Assembly (NCBI GenBank): GCA_022606425.2
Contig: JAHDVF020001592.1
Span: 62,001 to 126,000, forward strand
DNA from: Lepidostoma basale
Taxonomy: Eukaryota; Arthropoda; Insecta; Trichoptera; Lepidostomatidae
Direction: 5' to 3'
Length of the DNA: 64,000 nucleotides
The notes beneath the pieces are model-generated. The model saw nothing but the letters and a program-made list of their open reading frames with translations. It did no database searches and was not told where the DNA came from. Both the position numbers and the translations under genes were made by a program. This document shows, in pieces, positions 45,527 through 55,382 of this stretch (its first letter is position 1; every line of letters begins with the position of its first letter).

Positions 45527-45760
45527 TTCGTGGCAGAGGGGTAAGAGACTCTGACTGCCATACTGAAGGTCCCGGGTTCGATTCCCGGCGATGGATATGT
45601 GATTGTTCCACTGTTTTTGGTCTGGTGTAGAATTCGCGTGACAATAAATGGCGATATATTGGCTACCTATCACATGTCATGAGAATCAATATAATCGCTA
45701 AAAAAGAACAAATTGTATACATTAATTGGGTTCAAACGACCTGTTGTATATAAAAAATAT
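45527..45760 (+). mobile_element. tRNA-derived SINE S1, full length
   Basis: The head CCTTCGTGGCAGAGGGG (box A-like), box B GGTTCGATTCC at about 45577-45587, the body with GTCTGGTGTAGAATTCGCG and ACCTATCACATGTCATGAG, and the 3' end ATTGTATACATTAATTGGG then CCTGTTGTATATAAAAAAT. The last 45 bases match the 3' end of Jk1 (36370-36420). Confidence 0.82.
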
Positions 45761-45769
45761 ATATATATA

Positions 45770-45920
45770 TTAAATGTCGGCCACGCGAGGAGTCGAAGAA
45801 ATCGACGTAGGTGCATGATACGATATATGAATGTTGAGGAGTGAGAAAGAATAGTATAGCGGTCCATTCCTTCTGTTTAACTCTTCGGAGGAACGGCGTG
45901 ATGGTTGGTTAGTTAGTTGT
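45770..45920 (+). mobile_element. RTE-like LINE 3' end with TTAG remnants
   Basis: MSATRGVEEIDVGA-type reading, NVEE, the GTCCATTCCTTCTGTTTAAC block, CTTCGGAGGAACGGCGTG and GGTTAGTTAGTTG. Strongly decayed. Confidence 0.7.
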
Positions 45921-46071
45921 TTATAGTTCGTAAATTTCTAAGAATTCGTATCCGTATTACAAAGGTTACGCAAAATATAGGCAATCTTAAGGTCAATGTG
46001 GTGTCAATAACTCGCGTCTGGTAATCAATTTTGATATCATTTGAACGAAATCGACAGATTTATTACATTTC
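45921..46071. other. Spacer
   Basis: No recognisable feature. Confidence 0.3.
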
Positions 46072-46079
46072 TATTAATT

Positions 46080-46246
46080 CAGGGGTCTGTGTTTTTTATC
46101 CAACTTATCACAACAGCAATAACACTAATAAGCCATTAGCTGTCACGGGTTTGATTGATGACACTGGTCATTAGCTGTCGCGGGCCGGATTGATGACACT
46201 GGCGGATCGAATTTTAGCCCGCGGGCTATGGTTTGGAGACACCCCG
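46080..46246. mobile_element. hAT-type MITE, 167 bp
   Basis: The ends CAGGGGTCTGTG and (reverse) CGGGGTGTCTCC are imperfect inverted repeats, flanked by the 8-base TSD TATTAATT (46072-46079, 46247-46254). The interior holds GCCCGCGGGC and a twice-repeated TTAGCTGTC(A/G)CGGG unit. Eight-base TSDs and CAGGGG-type ends are typical of hAT. Confidence 0.78.
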
Positions 46247-46427
46247 TATTAATTTATGAATAAACATTACCAGGACGTACAGAACAAAATCGAACATTTT
46301 ATTTGGACTAACTAAATGTGAATTATCGGGTGATATTATAAAACACTGCTCTAATAAACCATATGTTGCCTAAGTAAAACATTTTTTTTATGATTTAAAA
46401 CTATTTTTTTTCCACTTTTTAGATTAT

Positions 46428-46475
46428 TTTTCTCGACATGTTTCGAGGCTTTACATCTTCATCATCGGGAGTAAC
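46428..46475 (-). ncRNA. Hammerhead-like motif with altered U4
   Basis: The minus strand has CCGATGA (U4 to C), an imperfect stem II GAAG/CCTC, GAAA, the CATG palindrome and GTC, with CTC/GAG beginning stem I. One core base differs from consensus. Confidence 0.45.
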
Positions 46476-46828
46476 CAAAATGATTATAATCTTAATACAA
46501 GAACCTCGGAACACAGGACGTTGTCCTGCCCGAACGTTGGATTCCCTGCTATTTGTTGGTCTAGCAAACGTTTTTTCCATATTCGTATTTTCGATAAACT
46601 ACGAGTTTATACTCAATACGCAAGCAATTGTGAGACATGCCATATATGGAATATTGAAACACAGCGAACATAATTTTAAATCTACGCCACGCTACAACGT
46701 AATTTACGTTAAAAGTGATTTGCAGTACTTAAACAAAGAGTTCGACATCAGTGCCATCTATGGTAAACAAACACAACTGTGAATTATTCTCAGTAGGTCA
46801 ATTATTCATGAACTTCCCAGAAAGTTTT

Positions 46829-47040
46829 AATGGTCACCTTCTTCTTCTTTCGGTGCCGTGTCAGGTTCCCCCAATGTTGGCGACCACTGCAGCAAAGGCA
46901 TCTCTGTCCTGCGCCACTTGGAACTGGTTCTGAATTCTTGTCATTCCTGTCTATTCTTTTATGTTTAGCAGGAAAAATGCTTTCTACACACTTCCCGACG
47001 CGACGTCCCCCCACTTTAACCATTAATAATGGTCACTTGC
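46829..47040 (-). mobile_element. LINE 3' end with (GAA)n tail
   Basis: Minus strand: GAACCAGTTCCAAGTGGCGC, ATGCCTTTGCTGCAGTGG and a tail with GAAGAAGAAGG. A similar tail-containing scrap is at 53480-53560 (CTTCTTCTTCTTCTTC). The class is not certain. Confidence 0.5.
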
Positions 47041-47063
47041 CGGGTTCAAATGTGAATCTAAAC

Positions 47064-47409
47064 CAGAGGTTCCCAAACTTTTTGTCCCGTAGACCCCTTG
47101 CCGATTTTTTCTATTTTGTGTAGACCCCCTGCTTTCCAAAAATAGTTCTTTTTTCAGGCCAATAAAAACCCGAAACCAAAAAGCCGTAATTCGTTTGCGA
47201 CCTTGTTTTTTGGGGAATGAACTAAAAATAAAGGTCGCCAAAGATTTCGATATACGTTTTGCGTTTCAATATTCGGCTTCAATTTAGTTGAACCATCTCG
47301 TGGACCCTCATGGAACCCCAATTTATTGTTACAATTTTCATAGACCATTTGCAAGATGTCGATGTCGTGGACCCCTGGGGGTCTATATAGACCACTTTGG
47401 GAATCACTG
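47064..47409. mobile_element. hAT-type non-autonomous transposon
   Basis: The ends CAGAGGTTCCCAAACT and AGTTT-like (reverse CAGTGATTCCCAAAGT) are inverted repeats with the CAGNG(G/A)TTCCCAAA consensus of many hAT elements. The 8-base TSD ATCTAAAC lies at 47056-47063 and 47410-47417. The interior has GTAGACCCC/GTGGACCCC repeats and no ORF. Confidence 0.85.
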
Positions 47410-47660
47410 ATCTAAACCATCCAGGGACCCGCTCTAACACGATTTCGATATAAGTTTTGCGTTTCAATATTCGGCTTCAATTTAGTTGAACTATCTCGTG
47501 GACCCTCATGGAACCCGAATTTATTTTTACAATTTTCGTAGACCCTTTGCAAGATGTCGATGTCGTGGACCCCTGGGGGTCCACGACATCGGGAATTTTG
47601 GGAATCACCACCACTTTGGGAATCACTGATCTAAACCATCCAGGGACCTGCTCTAACACA
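47243..47660. repeat. Tandem duplication of a hAT end plus flank
   Basis: Unit 1 (47243-47440, 198 bases) starts GATTTCGATATACG and contains the right end of the hAT element, its TSD ATCTAAAC, and 23 bases of flanking sequence (CATCCAGGGACC, CTCTAACAC). Unit 2 (47441 to about 47660) repeats all of it with a 21-base expansion near GGGGGTCCACGACATC. The second ATCTAAAC is at 47629-47636. Confidence 0.85.
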
Positions 47661-47745
47661 CAAAAAAATCATCAAAATCGCTTTAGTCGCTTAGGAGGAG
47701 TTCAATTACATACGCCCGCACAGAATAATTATATATATAAAGATA

Positions 47746-47984
47746 AAATGTGTTAGTTAACTTAGGCAGAGTACGATGGAAATAACATTACGAGATCAAT
47801 GGGTTACCAAACACGTATTGGCACAGTGACGCCCTTCCTCAGTGTAGTAATCTAATAGTATAATGAAACAAAATCGTTACTTGTATGAGGAATCTACCGG
47901 TAGGGTTAATTGTGGGACAGGAGAAACAAATACAATATTGGACTTAAAGTTAATTTTATTTGGTTTGTTAAGTTGATTGTGCTT
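47746..47984. other. Spacer with a very degraded hammerhead-like scrap
   Basis: At 47805-47845 (minus) CTGAGGA is followed by a weak stem II and AATACGTG where GAAACACG is expected. Otherwise nothing recognised. Confidence 0.3.
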
Positions 47985-48580
47985 TGGACAAGAGAAACAC
48001 GTCATTCACATAAAATATATTATAATAAAACTTAAAAAAATAGACGTTTTCATTCTTAATAGTTATTGAATGACAATTTGAATAATTTCTTCAATATTAT
48101 TTTAAAGTTCTTCCTGGTGTTCGATTGCTTTAAGTACTTAATTGCAGCTAATTTAAAAAGAACGATGGATGCGAGTAACATGAATCTAATAATCACAAAA
48201 GTCCGGATCGTCCATGTCAACAAGTGCACCATCTAAAATGAACATTGTGTTAAAATATTTTTATTTTGTTATTTTATTTTATTTTATATCATTGTATTTT
48301 ATATGATTTGTTTTAGATTTATTTTGTGGGTGCTGGACGATCGAAGTGTGCGTGGGAGATGCCTATTGGTGGCGATGAGGTTCGCAACCCATCACACCGC
48401 GTCTCCCGCGGGGCGAAAAGAGAAGGATGGAGTGCCGCATCGGTTAAAATGTGACAGTCCATTCTTTCTGCCTACCCTTTTGGGAGACGGCGTGATGGTT
48501 AGTTAGTTAGTTAGTTAGTTAGTTATTGAATATGGAGTTTCATATCATTGTTCAAGAAACAATAAATCGAAAAAAGTAAT
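47985..48580. mobile_element. Hammerhead family B element split by element X
   Basis: B sequence at 47985-48071 (GAGAAACACGTCATTCAC, ATAAAACTTAAAAAAATAGACG) continues at 48532-48580 (ATGGAGTTTCATATCATTGTTC, AAGAAACAATAAAT). The insertion site TTATTGAAT is duplicated. Confidence 0.7.
48072..48522 (+). mobile_element. Element X, second full copy
   Basis: A 451-base unit bounded by TTATTGAAT (48063-48071 and 48523-48531). It has the same order as 8721-9224: GACAATTTGAATAA, GTCCGGATCGTCCA, GTGCACCATCTAAAA, TTGTTTTAGATTTATT, GTGGCGATGAGGTTCGC, the RTE-type end and (TTAG)n at 48498-48522. No ORF. Confidence 0.82.
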
Positions 48581-49100
48581 TGTTATTTTTTAACCATTTA
48601 ATTTTTTTTATCTATAAACAATTGTAGTAATGTATTGATAAATTGATTAATTAGTGTGATTGTTTCACGTGACAAAACGTTCTACCATTCTTAATTTAAA
48701 ATTCAATCAGGAAAAATCGATGCCATAGATTATCATTATTTATAGAAGGGTTATCGACTTAAACAATCTGTGCAGATCGAATTGTGTGATAGGTAGTTGC
48801 ATTCATATTATAATTATATGTGTATTCCTTATGGCAAGAACAAGAGATAAGGAGAATTTCCTTATATGTAGACACAACTTTCATTACGTTTATTACGTAA
48901 AAGATAGTGTAATAGTTCTGGAAGATATGTTGAAATGAAAATACATTCACATTTTATTATGAACTTATAATTTAATGAACGGATTGTAAAAGAGAAACAG
49001 GGTTGATCATTTTCTGAAAGGTGTTCATATCACAAGTCCATAAAATTATTTTTATATAAAAAGAGGATAACTCTTGTTAAGGGAATATGGATGTTGTGAA
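48581..49100. other. AT-rich intergenic sequence
   Basis: Nothing recognised. Confidence 0.35.
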
Positions 49101-49104
49101 ACTA

Positions 49105-49198
49105 ACTAACTTACTTACCATCATTTCGTCTCTCTGAAGGTGTAGGCATAAATAATGGATTACCCCACTTTTCTTTCCTAACTTTTTTCGATTTTTCA
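49105..49198 (-). mobile_element. RTE-like LINE 3' scrap
   Basis: CTAACTTACTTACCATCATTTCGTC (a decayed (CTAA)n and end block), then CTTTCCTAAC. It is joined directly to Jk2. Confidence 0.65.
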
Positions 49199-49645
49199 AC
49201 ATGAGGGAGTTTCGTAGCAGTTTGCCAATAGTTTGCAGATAAGAAGAGATGGGTGCACACTTACCCATTTCTTCATACCATATTTTTCTAGGGATTATAT
49301 TGGAGGCTATCCTTTTTAATTATATTCGGGATAATCTTCGACAGTGTCAGCACAGACTATTTTATCTCCCAGCATGCATAACTAACCTTCCTTTGGTGAT
49401 ACCGGTGGGGAGAGCAATCAACTGTTGAACATGATCGCTTCGGAGATCGACGTCTTTATCTACTCTTGATTTTGACTACTCTTGACTTTGGAGAGTATCT
49501 TGTAGTTCTATTGTCGAACCATCTCTTATGCGTTCCTGGTATTATATATTTTTTATGTTTTACCTGTTCTCAATAGATGTCTTAAACTATAATACTTGTA
49601 TGTAATATCTTTTGAGAAAATATTATAATCTGATTTGATTTGAAC
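49199..49645 (+). mobile_element. Jk2 LINE 3' end
   Basis: It starts with CATGAGGGAGTTTCG and the CACACTTACCCATTTCTTC block, then YFRDNLRQCQHRLFYLPACITNLPLVIPVGR-type readings and EIDVF. It ends GAAAATATTATAATCTGATTTGATTTG. Frames are broken. Confidence 0.72.
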
Positions 49646-49649
49646 AGGA

Positions 49650-50062
49650 TTCCGTAGAGTTGGACGTCCTCCTGCCCGCTGGACCGACGGTGTTATAAGG
49701 ATTGCTGGACCTGGATGGATGAGAGATACCTTTTCTCCTTTAAGACCCTTGTCGAGTGTTCTTATTGTCGAGCTGGCCTCTCTTGTGAAGTTGACTCCTA
49801 GCTATCATTTCATGTTTTTGGTTTTCTTTCGGGGGGACGGTAGCTAACAGCAATCTGATGCATCACAACATGTGGGATTCTAGGGGGATACATGTTTTTC
49901 ACATCCGCGTTCCAGTGTCTTCTGCGTTGACTGCCTCATCTGACAATATCTTCCACTTTGCAGTTTTCGTGGATAGCTGTGTTCCTCACCCTATCTCGAA
50001 GAGTCTTGCCTGCTATTGCCCTCAGCGTCCGCATCTCTGCCACCCGCCCCTATATAATATGT
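49650..50062. mobile_element. LINE scraps: type W (+) and type K (-)
   Basis: Bases 49650-49725 (+) match GFRRVGRPPARWTDG and AGPGWM. Bases 49740-50062 (-) are type K: MRTLRAIAGKTLRDRVRNT, IHENCKVEDIVR and HVKNMYPP-type readings with shifts. Confidence 0.62.
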
Positions 50063-50094
50063 AAATAATACCTAATTCATTTATTTTTGAATAT

Positions 50095-50272
50095 TAATTT
50101 TTGTATATATAATACATACAACACGTCGTTTGAATGCAATTACTGTATACAATTAATTTTCAGCTATTATATTGATTCTCGTGACATGTGATAAGAAGCT
50201 AATCTATCGTCATTTCATTGTCACGTGAATTCTACGTATGGCAGTCAAAGCTCTTACCACTCTGCCATGAGG
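50095..50272 (-). mobile_element. SINE S1, head partly deleted
   Basis: Minus strand: CCTCATGGCAGAGTGGTAAG (box A-like), then a deletion that removes box B up to GTAGAATTCACGTGACAATG. Then the body and the ATTGTATACAGTAATTG...GTTGTATGTATTATATAT 3' end. Confidence 0.68.
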
Positions 50273-50274
50273 GT

Positions 50275-50825
50275 CTTAAAAGGCTTTTTAGCTCTTAGGT
50301 ACAGAAATTTCCAAAGGCCACCTAACCCAACTGTAAAAATTCAGATGGGTTGGGCGGCCTTTGGAAAATTACGTCATGTTCTCACCTCTAAAATACCACA
50401 ATGCCTTCAGACTAAAGTCTTCAACCAGCGCGTCTTGCCAGTCATGACGTACGGAGCCGAGACGTGGAAACTGACAAAAGGTCTAGTCTACAGATTCAAG
50501 GTTGCCCAACGCGACATGGAAAGAGCCATGCTTGAAATAACCTTGATGGACTGATTTAGAAACGAATTTATTCGTTAACAAACCATGGTGACTGAGGTGG
50601 CTCTGAGGATGGGCGGGCTGAAGTGGCGATGGGCTGGCCATATCTGTCAGAGAACCGACGGCCGATGGAGGAGACGGGTTCTGGAGTGGAGACCGCGTAC
50701 AGGATTCCGCAGAGTTGGACGTCCCCCTGCCCGCTGGACCGACGATCTGAAGAGGATTGCTGGACACGGATGGACGGGAGCGGCAATGGATAGGGGGCGG
50801 TTAAAATTAAACGAAAGATTTAAAT
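50275..50825 (+). mobile_element. RTE-type LINE 3' end (type W)
   Basis: GVLKGFLALRYRNF, QMGWAAFGKLRHVL, VFNQRVLPVMTYGAETWKL, a stop, then TEVALRMGGLKWRWAGHICQR and RPRTGFRRVGRPPARWTDDLKRIAG, and MDRGRLKL before the change at about 50805. It is the longest W copy. Its C-terminus has been replaced or deleted where EAYVQQW should be. Confidence 0.8.
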
Positions 50826-51280
50826 GAAAAATAGGTTTTATTCCGCTTGTTTTTATTCTAGTTAGATTCCAACAGAGATAAGCCTTCCAACCAGCCATGA
50901 CCCATCACGGCTTTTTGCGCTGATGATGACGAAGAAGTTTTCATGTCATGTTTTTCAAAAACGATTTTCCTTAAATAATAGAGCTCTCACGATGTTTTGA
51001 AAAACTGCGCGTGCGTAAACCAGCCTTCTTAAACACCGTCTAGAGATGTTACGTCATTATTGTGTAACTTGGACCTTATGGATCACGCAATTCTCATTGA
51101 ATACTGCACATACATACTTATCTACAACTATATAGAAGGTTTTTTATAAATAGAACTAATCCAATAGATTTATACTTAAACATATCCTGTTTCTGTTCTG
51201 TTTCTTCCGACATTGTCTTCCAATTAAAAACAGTCTTTTTAATGACATCATCAACACTAGCTCCAACGATGACAAACCAT
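50826..51280. other. Intergenic sequence
   Basis: No supported feature. Bases 50990-51060 are slightly GC-richer (GAAAAACTGCGCGTGCG). Confidence 0.35.
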
Positions 51281-51284
51281 TTCT

Positions 51285-51700
51285 CCGTAGCAGTACGCAG
51301 AGGGAATGGACCGCCACACTACTCTATCCTGGCACACCTCTCTAGATTCCTCCACATTTATACAGCGAGTCATACACGCACGTCGATTCTGACGACCAAC
51401 CTTTAAAATTTCATTAATTTGGTCATGCCATGTTTTCCTCGGTCTGCCTCTCCGTGCTCCATTTATATCATTAACGTATACTTTCTTAACCATTCTTTCT
51501 ATCCATCCATGCGCTCCATATTTCCGAACCAACGCAGAGATCCTTTCATTATTTTGTTCATGACACCATCATTCGCACCGCATTCACTTCTTATATTTTC
51601 ATTCGACACTCTATCATACACAGAGTATCCACACATTCGTCTAAGATGAGATCTCATTTCTACTGAATTTATTCTACTTGCCAATACAATATTTGCCAAG
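51285..51700 (-). mobile_element. RTE-like LINE fragment
   Basis: The minus strand reads RINSVEMRSHLRRMCGYSVYDRVSNENIRSECGANDG, KGSLRWFGNMERMDG, RKTWHDQINEILK and RRACMTRCINVEESREVCQDRVVWRS. Two or three shifts and no tail. Confidence 0.8.
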
Positions 51701-51904
51701 TACGCCACTGATTACGTTAACTGTACTGTTTCCCGTAAAGTCGTTTCTGGTCGCTTCACACATTATTATACTCGGTTCTATTTCTCGTGTTATATAACTA
51801 CGTTAATTATTTTGACAAATTTCATACTCTACTAACCAAGAGCAGGGGCGTACCCACCACTCTGACGACGACTAATATAATTAATTAAAATACGTAACAT
51901 AAAA

Positions 51905-52230
51905 TTATCTAATTGTATCTCAATAGAGACGAAGACGCAAACTGAATATGGATAATCAAGGTGTTTACAGGACTTATGACCTGTCATTGGTTGGGTTAAG
52001 CGCACGCTTTATGTAATTACAACATTCCCCATTCCACCTTTGTTATGATCATGCATGACAAATTTTTGGAAGATGTATATATACTTCAAAATCCATACCT
52101 ATCTTCACGTGTCAGTTTCAATTATCCATCTATGTAGATTTGGTTGCACTTGTGAATGCATTCAAGATTAACTTATACAACCGACCCACTAACGCCATCT
52201 ACGGGGAATGATTTTCAGCATTTATCAAAC
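51905..52230. repeat. Family M copy
   Basis: AATTGTATCTCAATAGAGACGAAG, GTTTACAGGACTTATGACCTG, TTGGTTGGGTTAAGCGCACG, then CACGTGTCAG and AACGCCATCTACGGGG. The left half is conserved; the right half has diverged. Confidence 0.65.
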
Positions 52231-52338
52231 TACCTTATTAACACAATGCGAAGGCCCTAGCCCATAAACGCATTGTTTTAGAAGTCGCCAGGAGTATTAT
52301 TCCATTCTAATTGCCAAATAGTTGACCAGAATAATTAC

Positions 52339-52414
52339 AAATATTTTTGTGAATGTATACTTATACTTGTATACGATCGTATACAAGTATAAGTATACAT
52401 TCACAAAAATATTT
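52339..52414. repeat. 76-bp perfect palindrome
   Basis: Bases 52339-52376 and 52377-52414 are exact reverse complements, centred on CGATCG (52374-52379), with no spacer. The arm contains TTTTTGTGAATG, TATACTTATAC and TTGTATAC. Perfect spacer-less palindromes of this size are unstable, so it is young, selected, or an assembly artefact. Confidence 0.9.
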
Positions 52415-52424
52415 ATAAAATTAT

Positions 52425-52760
52425 CTGTTAAAAAAAGCCAATATCATAGACATTAACATTATTTTAATGTATTTTTTTTTCATTTTGCATTTGTATACCT
52501 CTAAAAAAGGTAGAGGTATACAAATTGAAAAAAAAAACGCATTAAAATAATGTTAATGTCTATGATATTGGCTTTATTTAATAGATCATTTTATGGTATT
52601 ATTGTTTAAATATGATTTCGGGCATATCGCAGTCGTGAAGTCCAATTTTTGACAATTGAATAAAATGGCAAAACATACTAACTACAAATCAACATCTGTA
52701 GAAACAATGCTGCTAGTTTAAAAACCAAACCTCTAAAAAAACAACCTATAAGTGCTATCG
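52425..52760. mobile_element. Mariner-like MITE with inverted 5' duplication
   Basis: The right half (52510-52760) matches the element at 22461-22844: GTCTATGATATTGGCTTTATTTAATAG, ATTGTTTAAATATGATTTCGGGC, AAAATGGCAAAACATAC, ending CCAAACCTCTAAAAAAAC. The left part, 52425-52505, is an inverted copy of 52512-52578, so the 5' end is a hairpin of about 65 bases per arm. Confidence 0.7.
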
Positions 52761-53340
52761 CATCAAGTAACTAAAAAAACAAGTGTAATAATAGTAATTT
52801 AAAAAATCTTATTTTCATTATTTACTATGAACTTCTATCAACAAAATCAGTGAAAAACATTAATAAAAGAGAAATAATAATTAAAAAATAAATATAAACT
52901 TAAATTACACATTTGTGGCACTTGAAAAAGGGCCGCATTTTATTTTTCGTTTTATATACTTTTCTATTCATGATTATTAAATTCTCTTCAGTGCAATACA
53001 ACATTACAGAAAAATAATTATGACATCCAATGGGTGTTCTAATCATTCCTAAAAAATGTGCTGCGTTCAGATGAAAAATATCCGTCTTACTAAAGCACTT
53101 TTCACTGACATATAAGCGGTACATCGTATGGCTTTGTGCGTAGTTGGTGTGATAATCGGTAAAATTGAATACTTGGCTACATTTTATTGTGAATATATAA
53201 AAGAAACGTTCCCCTGCCGCCTCTGCCATTATATTCATACGTGCGTATTCGTTTATTTCATACGTTTCGCATAGCAGATCGAAGCAACAATACCTTATTT
53301 ATTCGCCTTCATTTTGTGCTATAAATTCATATTTGAATAA
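52761..53340. other. Intergenic sequence
   Basis: AT-rich. A 112-codon minus frame at 53238-52900 (MNIMAEAAGERFFYIFTIK start) has mixed composition and no recognised domain; I do not support it as a gene. Confidence 0.3.
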
Positions 53341-53479
53341 ATTTAAAAGGGTTATTTCGGATGGTTCTCTTCTTTCCTCAGTGTTAAATTTTTTATCAAT
53401 CTTCAAAAACTACGAGTGTGTTTGGATGGTACTGTATGGCAGCCTCTCCTTTCTGCCTATCACATGACAAAACGTCGCA

Positions 53480-53570
53480 ATGTTTAGTCTTCTTCTTCTT
53501 CTTCAAGTGCCATGTCGGCTATCATCCCGTCATAGGCCCCTCTGTCGTGTGGTCTAGTAAATTTATTTAC
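53480..53570 (-). mobile_element. LINE 3' scrap with (GAA)n tail
   Basis: The minus strand has CCACACGACAGAGGGGCC and ATAGCCGACATGGCAC, then GAAGAAGAAGAAGAAG. It resembles the scrap at 46829. Confidence 0.5.
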
Positions 53571-53587
53571 TAAGGAATATATAATAT

Positions 53588-54560
53588 AGCGTGTTTTTTT
53601 AGAGGTTTGTTTTTAAAATTGACAACATTGTTTCTACAAACCGTCAATTTGACAGTTAACAGTTGATTTGTAGTCAATACGTTTTGCCATTTTACGAATA
53701 GACTGATGTCAGAACAGCGCTTGCAAATTGTGCAAATTGATTTTGAAAATCATGGTTCGGTTCGCCAAACTAATCAAATCAAATCAAAACAAATCAAATC
53801 AAATCAGTTTATTTTCTCAAAAGACATTCCAAACATTTTTTATAGTTTAAGGCATCTATTGAGAACAGGTAAAACATAATAAATATATAATACCAGGAAC
53901 GCATGAGAGATGGTTCGACATTAGGAATGCAAAATACTCTCCAAAGTCAAGAGTATGTCTTCTGAACGTACTTTCACGAATATGAAAGACATCGATCTCC
54001 GAAGCGATCATGTTCAGCAGTTTAATTGCTTTCCTCACCGGCATCACCAGAGGCAGGTTGGTTCTGCATGTTCGGAGATAAAACAGTCTGTGCTGACGCT
54101 GTCAAAGATAACCATACAGAACATAAAGATGGATAGCCTCCAAGATGACGGAATTCTCAAAGAATCCCTTGATAAGTCTGAAGAAATGTGTAAGTGTGCA
54201 CACATCCCTTCTTATCTGTAAACTATTGGTCCCCAGCATGCCCAAGAGGAATGCAGTGGGATAAAGCCTAATCGTGCACTGCGTCCATTTTATGGTCGAC
54301 ATAATCGTCCATCCGAGCAAGTTATTCGGAAGACCATGGATGGTGGATAATACGCATCCACAAAGACGACAATTGTCGAAAATTGGATTTCACGATTGCG
54401 CTTCATTCGAGCTAGCCGTGGCGCTCGTATGCCCGAAACAATATTTAAACAATAATGGCATAAAATTATCTATTAAATAAAGCCAATATCATAGACAACA
54501 TTATATAAATGTGTTTTTTATTTATTTTGAATATGTATTGTATACCTCTTAAAAATACCT
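53588..54560. mobile_element. Mariner-like element with transposase remnant, split by Jk2
   Basis: The end GCGTGTTTTTTTAGAGGTTTG at 53590 and the internal CAGTTAACAGTTGATTTGTAG and TTGCAAATTG match the MITE at 22461, inverted. After the Jk2 insert, 54265-54345 reads NRALRPFYGRHNRPSEQVIRK, the N-terminal helix-turn-helix motif of a mariner/Tc1-group transposase. The sequence then continues to ACAATAATGGCATAAAATTATC and the other end at about 54560. This links the MITEs to a once-coding parent. Confidence 0.7.
53768..54253 (-). mobile_element. Jk2 LINE 3' end
   Basis: (AATCA)n at 53772-53803, TTTATTTTCTCAAAAGAC, TAAGGCATCTATTGAGAACAGG, then the coding remnant (SEIDVFHIRESTFRRHTLDF, then IKLLNMI, with NLPLVMPVR-like parts) up to the GGCATGCTGGGG region. 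Inserted into the mariner-like element. Confidence 0.75.
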
Positions 54561-54735
54561 CTAATATGTATGAGGTTCGCCACCCGTATATGTTATAGGA
54601 CGCAGCGGAGCCCTTTCGTCAGTTCTAGACATTAAAAAGGAAACTAATATAGAAATTTTCATTTGAAAACATTGTATTTTAACAAGATTTTCAAAAAAAA
54701 TTTCGGGACATTGACTTCCCTTCTTTAATGTATGG
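54561..54735. other. Intergenic sequence
   Basis: Nothing recognised; a short mixed block lies at 54570-54630. Confidence 0.3.
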
Positions 54736-54737
54736 AT

Positions 54738-54900
54738 TAATGAATTTTAACCTTAAGATTGAAAGTCGGCCACGTGAGGAGTCGGAGAAATTGACGGGCG
54801 TGCATGACACGATATATGAATGTTGAGGAATCGAGTGTAGTAGGCCAGGAAAGAAAAGTATGTCAGTCTATTGCACGTACTCTTTCGTAAAATTATTGAC
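54738..54900 (+). mobile_element. RTE-like LINE 3' scrap
   Basis: ESRPREESEKLTGVHDTIYEC-type reading out of frame, GAATGTTGAGGAATCGAG, CCAGGAAAGAAAAGTATG and GTACTCTTTCG. Decayed. Confidence 0.65.
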
Positions 54901-55290
54901 AGTATTGCAAAGAAATGATGGTCTGCGTACGTTTAAATGGTTGACCAACCTAACCTAGAAAAGTAAAAAGCGACTATAGCGATTGCCCAACTGTGCAATC
55001 CGGTAACGCGACCTAACTACTTCGAGTAGGTGGCTCTCCATTACCGTTGCATTTGAACATGCTTGCATGAGAAAGTGAAATGAATTTACACACTAGTAAT
55101 AAATCTATTTAATTAGTATATACTATTTATATAACAAAATCAAACTCATACAAGTAGCAAGAGTGAGATGTAATGAATGTTTATGAAGTAATATTTCCAC
55201 TAATAATACACCAATGTTTTATACAAAATGTTTGATTGTGTAAGTGAATTATCTCCAATTTTCGATAAAAATGATTCTGTGCCCAATGAG
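54901..55290. other. Intergenic sequence
   Basis: Nothing recognised; 54950-55060 is a little GC-richer. Confidence 0.3.
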
Positions 55291-55292
55291 TA

Positions 55293-55382
55293 AAACTAAC
55301 TAACTATCACGCGATCTCCCCGAAGAGGTATTCTTTTTCTTCTTCTTTATGTCCTGTCACACCTCCGCGGTGCTTGTGGTAA
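55293..55382 (-). mobile_element. RTE-like 3' end scrap joined to a type H scrap
   Basis: CTAACTAACTATCACGCGATCTCCCC (RTE end with CTAA repeat), then TTCTTTTTCTTCTTC and GTCACACCTCCGCGGTG, which is the reverse of the type H LINE end at 13455-13495. Confidence 0.6.

Larger units (their letters stand above)
46530..47745 (+). repeat. Interspersed repeat Y, copy 2, with nested insertions
   Basis: Y sequence at 46530-46828 (CAAACGTTTTTTCC, CGCCACGCTACAACG, ATGAACTTCCCAG) resumes at about 47665 (AAATCGCTTTAGTCGCTTAGG) and ends near 47745. The 840-base interruption holds a LINE 3' end and a hAT element. Confidence 0.65.

Noticed and set aside
47805..47845. An active hammerhead (CTGAGGA, minus)
   Set aside because: GAAA has become AATA and stem II is weak, so only ancestry is suggested.
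52900..53238. A 112-codon minus-strand host gene
   Set aside because: No domain, signal peptide, splice partner or codon bias; plausible as a chance frame in mixed-composition DNA.
53340..53400. An active hammerhead (CTGAGGA with GAAA, minus)
   Set aside because: Stem II does not pair and the stem III/cleavage part reads TAACC; it is a relic of family G.
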